Shown: positions 6,938-11,072 of the stretch, piece by piece
Position numbering within the stretch: the first letter of the stretch is position 1
Layout of the letters: every line of letters begins with the position of its first letter
Assembly: GCA_030642405.1 (NCBI GenBank)
Contig: DAOWNV010000064.1
Location: 1 to 11,072, forward strand
Reading direction: 5' to 3'
DNA from: Desulfosarcina sp.
Lineage (GTDB): Bacteria > Desulfobacterota > Desulfobacteria > Desulfobacterales > Desulfosarcinaceae
DNA: 11,072 nucleotides
Notes under the pieces: generated by a model
Seen by the model: only the letters and a program-made list of their open reading frames with translations
What the model was told of the DNA's origin: nothing
Databases searched by the model: none
Translations under genes and position numbers: made by a program

Positions 6938-8122
6938 TCACTTTACACTGAGAATTTGTTCACCAATACGGGTCTCAATTCTTTTTTCCAACCCCTCCAA
7001 GGCCGCCAATTGTTCCTCGAACGTTAACGGGACATTGTCTCCCACCGGCTTTTTAAAGAAAAACCCCAATTCAGGAACGGGACCGGTGATGCCAGCCATC
7101 TGAAGGGCAGCCGACCAGCGGGCAAGATCTAAAGCCATGGGAGCTGCAAAAATGGAGTCCCTTCCTTGAAGGTTGAGGCGAAGGCTCATGGGCATACCGA
7201 AAATTCCGGTTATGTCAATGACGTCCCAGGCCTCTTTAGCATCACCTCTGGGGGGGTAATAGTCGATATGAACCTTGTGTGTGGATCGTCCGTAATGTTC
7301 GCCCACTTGATATCCCAAGATGTTGTCCAAAAGATTAGTTTTATTGTTCAACTTTCCGCAGGCATTATCCGGGTCCATCAGGTTCAGTCCGTCTTCGTTT
7401 CCTAAAATGTTCAGGCTGTACCATCCGTCAACATACAGTCCGCGGGCTTTTAATGCCGAGGCGAGGACCACTTTGAAATAGGTTTGGCCTGTTTTACCGT
7501 CACGGCCTAAAATGGGCACACCTTTTTCAACGGCAAGTTTACAGATGCCGGGCAACTCAATTGTATTGGGTGTAAAGTTGACTACGGGAATACCGGCATT
7601 GATGGCAGCCAACACGTAGGCCAGATCCGGCAACATGCCTGCAGCCGTTTGATTGTACAGCGGTTCAACGGTTTCGTACTGTTCAGGATTGCATAGATCA
7701 CAAGCCGCCGGCAAAAGGTTTATCAGCACAGGCCGAGCATCGGGAAAGCTATGGCGGCATTGTTGGATATTTTTCTCCAGCTTCTTGATTTGATCTGCTA
7801 AGGTGCCTGTGTTGACCGGTGCAGGAAAGGTTTCAATATTTTCCAAATGGGATGTATAGGGTAGCCACATACCCGTTGGCAGCACACCATGGTGCTCTAT
7901 TGCTGTGGGTAGATCTTCAGCAGATGTATCCCATCCCGCCAAGGCCACCGCGTTGCAGTTGCCTAAAAATGAAAATTTTCCGGTAGTGGTCAGAGACGGT
8001 AAGATCAATTCGGGCGTTTCCTGCATAGCGGCAATTGCTACCGCCAATGTCGTACCGATGGCACCTTTGACACCGGCCACCAGCAAAAGCAATGGTGGGT
8101 TTTTATCTGAGGGTTTGTCCAT
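6938..8122 (-). CDS. Myo-inositol-1-phosphate synthase family protein
   Basis: Predicted 394-residue cytoplasmic NAD-dependent enzyme converting glucose 6-phosphate to 1D-myo-inositol 3-phosphate (also called inositol-1-phosphate). Seen: glycine-rich NAD loop VAGVKGAIGTT (15-25), the family GWD motif (63-65, AGWDTS), VNFTPNT (181-187), GRDGKTGQT (206-214, K210), LNILGNEDGLNL (237-248), K261 in NNKTNLLDN, GDAKEAWD (293-300, K296) and a C-terminal AAPMALDLAR then ELGFFFKKP. Length is nearer archaeal and bacterial members than the roughly 500-residue eukaryotic ones. The Shine-Dalgarno is poor: GGAAAG sits 2 nt away and AAGGA 12 nt away. It follows the di-iron protein gene by 26 nt in the operon. 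Inositol in bacteria feeds phosphatidylinositol, compatible solutes or modified cyclitols; which applies here is not visible. Strictly it could be a paralog with altered product. Confidence 0.88.
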   Translation of the reverse strand: MDKPSDKNPPLLLLVAGVKGAIGTTLAVAIAAMQETPELILPSLTTTGKFSFLGNCNAVALAGWDTSAEDLPTAIEHHGVLPTGMWLPYTSHLENIETFPAPVNTGTLADQIKKLEKNIQQCRHSFPDARPVLINLLPAACDLCNPEQYETVEPLYNQTAAGMLPDLAYVLAAINAGIPVVNFTPNTIELPGICKLAVEKGVPILGRDGKTGQTYFKVVLASALKARGLYVDGWYSLNILGNEDGLNLMDPDNACGKLNNKTNLLDNILGYQVGEHYGRSTHKVHIDYYPPRGDAKEAWDVIDITGIFGMPMSLRLNLQGRDSIFAAPMALDLARWSAALQMAGITGPVPELGFFFKKPVGDNVPLTFEEQLAALEGLEKRIETRIGEQILSVK

Positions 8123-8148
8123 GGCTTTCCGTATTCCTTAAGGATTTC

Positions 8149-8601
8149 TCACAACAGCTTTAGAAACTGGGCAATATGCTTGTGCTCTTCAGCGATGATC
8201 TGTTCAAGCTGTTCCTCTATGATCGGATCGTCAATAAAAGATCTGAGGAACTCGTAAAAAGCCACGGTGTCCTCTTCAAAGCCGACAAAGGTGCGGATCA
8301 TTTTTTCCGGAGTGTTTAGTGCTGAAAAATCCATTTCTTCCAATGAAAATGCCTGCCCTTGTATAATATCTTCAACTAACGCCCGGCTCATTTCAGCCAT
8401 CAGGTGGTGATCCTCGCCTTTAATCAATTTGTTTTTCAGGTTGCTGAACCATCGGGCGTGGTTTCTCTCTTCTTGAGCAATCCAGTTCAAGAGGTCCTTC
8501 AGTTCTGTTTTCGACGTGTGGGTGATGGCATCCAGATAGGTTTTCTCACCATTGTTTTCAAGCTGTATAGCGATGTCCAATATCTCGTGGGCAGTAAACA
8601 T
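8149..8601 (-). CDS. Rubrerythrin-like ferritin-family di-iron protein
   Basis: Predicted 150-residue four-helix-bundle protein. Ligand pattern: E15 in helix 1 (QLENNGEKTY), E45xxH48 in helix 2 (EERNHARWF), E109 or E110 in helix 3 (GFEEDTVAFYEF), and E139xxH142 in helix 4 (AEEHKHIAQF). This is the rubrerythrin arrangement without the C-terminal rubredoxin domain. Such proteins reduce peroxide or store iron, or serve as oxygen and redox sensors in anaerobes; the exact role is inference. Its Shine-Dalgarno AGGA begins inside the stop TAG of the upstream PAS protein, with the ATG 7 nt further on, so expression is probably coupled to the sensor. The tight link to a PAS sensor favours a redox or oxygen stress role, perhaps protecting the downstream pathway. 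Confidence 0.85.
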   Translation of the reverse strand: MFTAHEILDIAIQLENNGEKTYLDAITHTSKTELKDLLNWIAQEERNHARWFSNLKNKLIKGEDHHLMAEMSRALVEDIIQGQAFSLEEMDFSALNTPEKMIRTFVGFEEDTVAFYEFLRSFIDDPIIEEQLEQIIAEEHKHIAQFLKLL

Positions 8602-8613
8602 AATCGTTTCCTA
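8601..8613 (-). promoter_or_regulatory. Stop/Shine-Dalgarno overlap coupling the PAS protein to the di-iron protein
   Basis: The minus strand reads TAGGAAACGATTATG: the TAG stop of the sensor supplies the first bases of the AGGA Shine-Dalgarno for the ferritin-family gene, whose ATG follows after 7 nt. Confidence 0.6.
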
Positions 8614-10182
8614 TTTTCCGTTAAAGTTTTCCGACGCTTTTTCAATATCAATGATCTGCTGGTCCAGATAGGGTTTCGTTTCATAGCGGGTGACATTCAT
8701 CAATCTTTTCGTGATCGCGCCCACTTTCGCTACCTGGCTGATGATTTTTTCCAGGTTGTCAAAATGTGGGTAATCTTGAGGGCAGTCCATCAAGGTCAGT
8801 TCCGCATACCCGCTTATGGCCATGAGTGGTTGATTAATCTCGTGGCAGACAGCACCGGCGAGTTCCAGCGCCCCCTGCAGACGTTCGTTTTTTTGATTGG
8901 CCGCCTCAGCTCTTTTTTCCTCAGAAAGATCCCGAAGGACGCAGACGATACCCAAAGGTGTGTCGTCCGGTTTTTTAAGCAAAAAGAGATTCATCATCGT
9001 CGGGAAAACCTCACCGTTTTTCCTCTTTGTCATATATTCGAATGTCGCCTTTTCTCCTTTGGTTAGTGTTTCCCGCACGCGGCTTGTGAATTCCTTAAAA
9101 TGTTCATGATCCACATGCAGCTTTTTTGTTGTACCATTTTTCAGTTCTGCCGGTGGATAGCCGAATATTTCCTCTGCCGCCGCGTTGATCTCCACAATCC
9201 GACCGGATGTCGTGGCAATAAAAACAGCCTCTTCCAAAGCATTGAACGTTTCCGTCAACCAGATCGTCGTTTCCTGAAGAGCCGATTCCGTTTTCTTTTG
9301 CTGCGTCACATCTTCGAGAATAATCACAGAGCCACTGAACTTTTCACTGACATCGAGCATCTGCTTGATCTTAATGGACAGGTGCTGGTTGCCTGTGGCC
9401 GTTATCACCAATTTTTCAAATGATGCCTCACGCTCGTCGCCATTCAAAACCACTTGGATTTCTTCAGAAAACCATGAAATCTGCTGGTTAGCGCGAGTTT
9501 CATCGTAATAGTCGGCACCCGGGACGGAAGGGCCGGAGAATAGATTCGCCCATGCGTGATTCACAGTAACTATTCGATGGTTGTCATCCAATATGGCCAC
9601 AGGAAATTGAAGACTTTCAAAAATGGTTACATACTTGTTTTTTTCGTTGGTAATGTCTCGATTCGCATGTTGGAGCTCCGCCATTCGATCATTCTCATCA
9701 GGAACATGCCAGGCCGTGACCAACCCGATTTCAATGCGATCAAAAACCCGATTTAAAATTAAGGAAACGCGGTGTTGGCTCAATGGGTTCAGCGATTCCC
9801 GATTTACAAGGTCCATGTAGCTTTGGCGAACGTATTTCAAAAAGCCTAAAAACATGCTCAAGCTCACTCCCCGCTTCCGGTGGAGGTTTGCTTCTATGAT
9901 TACGAATCGGGTCAGCGGATCTTTGGTGTAATCCTCATCCGGTTTCAACTCCAGATCAAGCCCCCCCTTTTCCAGAGCAGCAAGCAACGGCCGGGAAAGG
10001 CCGGCAACAGCTTGGCGCCAGGCCTCACGCAGCGTAGAGGCATAGTTGGTGTATCCCTGACGTTTGGCATAATGAAGAATGCGATCGATCAGCCAGTCTT
10101 CATTTTCCGCAATGATGGTATGAAGGACTCTTTCATCGAGGGGAGGGGGTTCCGTCATAACATTTTTTCCTGTATTCGTCAT
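8611..10182 (-). CDS. HisK_N-PAS-PAS-HisKA signalling protein lacking a HATPase domain
   Basis: Predicted 523-residue cytoplasmic protein from ATG 10182. An N-terminal domain (about 17-165) with HRKRGVSLSMFLGFLKYVRQ (101-120) resembles the HisK_N/RsbRD-type globin-like sensor of Deltaproteobacteria. Two PAS domains follow (about 180-295 and 310-425, the second with EINAAAEEIFGYPPAEL), then a HisKA pair with candidate H447 in AVCHEINQPL. It ends just after IIDIEKAS, so the ATP-binding catalytic domain is absent; the next gene starts 9 nt on. No TM segment is seen. An open frame reaches an ATG at 10302, but that lies upstream of the likely promoter, so it is rejected; ATG 10158 (AGGA 9 nt upstream) is a second candidate start. 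It heads the six-gene run, so it probably regulates or reports on it. The partner kinase is unknown. Confidence 0.85.
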   Translation of the reverse strand: MTNTGKNVMTEPPPLDERVLHTIIAENEDWLIDRILHYAKRQGYTNYASTLREAWRQAVAGLSRPLLAALEKGGLDLELKPDEDYTKDPLTRFVIIEANLHRKRGVSLSMFLGFLKYVRQSYMDLVNRESLNPLSQHRVSLILNRVFDRIEIGLVTAWHVPDENDRMAELQHANRDITNEKNKYVTIFESLQFPVAILDDNHRIVTVNHAWANLFSGPSVPGADYYDETRANQQISWFSEEIQVVLNGDEREASFEKLVITATGNQHLSIKIKQMLDVSEKFSGSVIILEDVTQQKKTESALQETTIWLTETFNALEEAVFIATTSGRIVEINAAAEEIFGYPPAELKNGTTKKLHVDHEHFKEFTSRVRETLTKGEKATFEYMTKRKNGEVFPTMMNLFLLKKPDDTPLGIVCVLRDLSEEKRAEAANQKNERLQGALELAGAVCHEINQPLMAISGYAELTLMDCPQDYPHFDNLEKIISQVAKVGAITKRLMNVTRYETKPYLDQQIIDIEKASENFNGK

Positions 10183-10240
10183 GCTTTCTTCGGTTCGATG
10201 AATTCCTGAACCACCATTCTTAAAGCAACGGATAACGGTA

Positions 10241-10269
10241 CTTGTACATGGTATTAAGCTAATTGTCGA
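10241..10269 (-). promoter_or_regulatory. Candidate sigma70-type promoter for the six-gene operon
   Basis: On the minus strand TCGACA (10264-10269), 17 nt, then TACAAG (10241-10246): five of six -35 bases and four of six -10 bases. Predicted start near 10234, giving a leader of about 52 nt to ATG 10182. This position argues against translation from the ATG at 10302. No other good promoter is visible between the operon genes, including the 69-nt gap at 6869-6937. Confidence 0.4.
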
Positions 10270-10304
10270 GAGCTGTTGATTCCGTCGACAGAGTAACCAC
10301 ATTT

Positions 10305-10328
10305 GGAAACCACGGTAGGTTAGTTTCC
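10305..10328 (-). repeat. Hairpin-forming inverted repeat downstream of the transglycosylase gene
   Basis: GGAAAC and GTTTCC arms of 6 bp flank a 12-nt loop. It lies between the transglycosylase stop (10363) and the operon promoter. There is no T-run after it, so a terminator call is weak; it might equally be a regulatory site upstream of the promoter. Confidence 0.25.
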
Positions 10329-10362
10329 GGTTGTGGCTTTTCTATTTCCGGCTGAGAAGCGG

Positions 10363-11072
10363 TCAGGCTGAGATATCTTTTAATATTTTTTTGATATACG
10401 TTTGCGTTTCACGATACGGGACATTTCCGTTGTACTTAATGACTGTTCCTGGACCCGCGTTATATGCGGCAAGGGCCAGGCGGATATCCCCTCCGAACCG
10501 ATTCAACATCTGACGAAGGTAGCGAGCACCACCGTCGATGTTCTGCCGGACATCAAAAGGATCTTCCACTCCGAGTTCTTTGGCCGTTGCCGGCATGAGC
10601 TGCATCAGCCCCTGAGCACCGGCAGGAGAAACGGCATCCGCTCGAAAATTGGATTCTGCCCGGATCACGTTTTGAATCAGTTTTTCCGGTAGCTTGTATT
10701 GTTTTGCAGCTTGTTTGATGCTGTCTGCTATCAATTTCTCCTTGTTGATCGATGAGGGCTCATCCGCACCCATAGCTGCTGAATGCGTTTCGGGACGTAA
10801 ACCAGCTTCGGATCGAGTTTTTTTCAGGGGATGGAAAGCATTAAAAAAAAGATCCGGTCTTGAAGAGGTCAGGGAACCATTGCGGATCGTCGAATTTTTA
10901 TAAAAGGCGATGGTAGCATTGTGGGATGCCCGTTTTAAATAATCCGAGGCGGTTAATCCTGATTGCTTATCCATGAGTTTCGAAGGGTTGGAAGAAACCG
11001 CCGACGCCAATGCCGCTGAAAAAGATGGCCGACGGCCTTTTTCCAATGGGATAAATGCCTTTGGACGCGTTG
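10363..11072 (-). CDS. SLT-type lytic transglycosylase, 5' end outside the window (partial)
   Basis: C-terminal portion of a peptidoglycan-cleaving lytic transglycosylase. The SLT domain occupies roughly the last 120 residues: catalytic Glu in VIRAESNFRADAVSP (codon near 10654-10656), SPAGAQGLMQLMPATA, DPFDVRQNIDGGARYL, AAYNAGPG and YRETQTYIKKI. Upstream is about 100 residues of low-complexity, Ser/Ala/Lys-rich sequence with no signal peptide visible. The frame stays open to the window edge; the first possible in-window start, a TTG at 11046, has no Shine-Dalgarno, so the true start is most likely beyond 11072. It is separated by 180 bp from the next gene and has no clear terminator. Some such proteins with an unstructured N-terminus act with flagellar or secretion machinery; that is only a possibility here. 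Confidence 0.9.
   Translation of the reverse strand, partial: TRPKAFIPLEKGRRPSFSAALASAVSSNPSKLMDKQSGLTASDYLKRASHNATIAFYKNSTIRNGSLTSSRPDLFFNAFHPLKKTRSEAGLRPETHSAAMGADEPSSINKEKLIADSIKQAAKQYKLPEKLIQNVIRAESNFRADAVSPAGAQGLMQLMPATAKELGVEDPFDVRQNIDGGARYLRQMLNRFGGDIRLALAAYNAGPGTVIKYNGNVPYRETQTYIKKILKDISA

Noticed and set aside
7250..7256. Run of seven G (and seven C at 9961-9967) as phase-variation tracts
   Set aside because: Both fall in frame within conserved parts of intact genes and seven bases is short; ordinary Pro-Pro and Gly-Gly codons explain them.
8404..9066. Long plus-strand open frame of 220 codons
   Set aside because: It lies antisense to the di-iron and PAS-HisKA genes, which have clear domains, and its translation (rich in Phe, Val, Arg) resembles no family.
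10183..10302. Upstream ATG at 10302 extending the HisK_N-PAS protein by 40 residues
   Set aside because: The added residues (Cys/Ser/Thr-rich, no family resemblance) span the likely promoter, and no Shine-Dalgarno precedes that ATG; ATG 10182 or 10158 fits the domain start better.

Overview
This 11 kb window looks like chromosome from a Gram-negative, sulfate-reducer-like bacterium, most plausibly Desulfobacterota (Desulfobacterales or a relative). The main clue is two PAS sensor proteins ending in a module of the form GAVCHE(L/I)NQPL ... (I/V)TRYET ... IIDI(D/E)KAS, a style I associate with that phylum. A HisK_N-like sensor domain, a zinc-ribbon form of YciH and moderate GC content agree. 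Taxonomy is inference; no rRNA or marker gene is present. I see no insertion sequence, phage gene, CRISPR array or tRNA.

Left part (1-4000): a membrane class III adenylate cyclase on the minus strand (18-1742) is divergent from a plus-strand SAM-dependent methyltransferase with an N-terminal winged helix (1936-3027). The methyltransferase converges, with only 10 bp between stop codons, on a short membrane PAS/HisKA protein (3038-3898, minus) that has no ATPase domain.

Middle (3899-4980): an AT-rich 436-bp gap carries a good minus-strand promoter for the PAS protein, a 15-bp inverted repeat, and a very good sigma70-type promoter (4233-4261) for two small translationally coupled genes. The first encodes a 120-residue protein with a signal-anchor-like N-terminus and a PEP-CTERM-like tail. 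The second encodes a 66-residue unknown helical protein.

Right part (4981-10269): six minus-strand genes with short gaps look like one transcription unit starting at a promoter near 10241-10269. In transcription order they are a HisK_N-PAS-PAS-HisKA protein lacking an ATPase domain, a rubrerythrin-like di-iron protein, myo-inositol-1-phosphate synthase, a sugar-phosphate isomerase/epimerase-type TIM barrel, YciH (SUI1/eIF1 family), and a Gph-like HAD phosphatase. Several junctions place the Shine-Dalgarno sequence inside or next to the previous stop codon. Synthase, TIM barrel and phosphatase could together make or remodel a cyclitol. That link is inference from proximity.

Right edge (10363-11072): the C-terminal part of an SLT-type lytic transglycosylase, cut by the window end.

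The most interesting points are the two ATPase-less paralogous HisKA proteins, the inositol synthase operon, the GspE/MshEN-like N-terminus on the adenylate cyclase, and the small secreted-looking gene pair.
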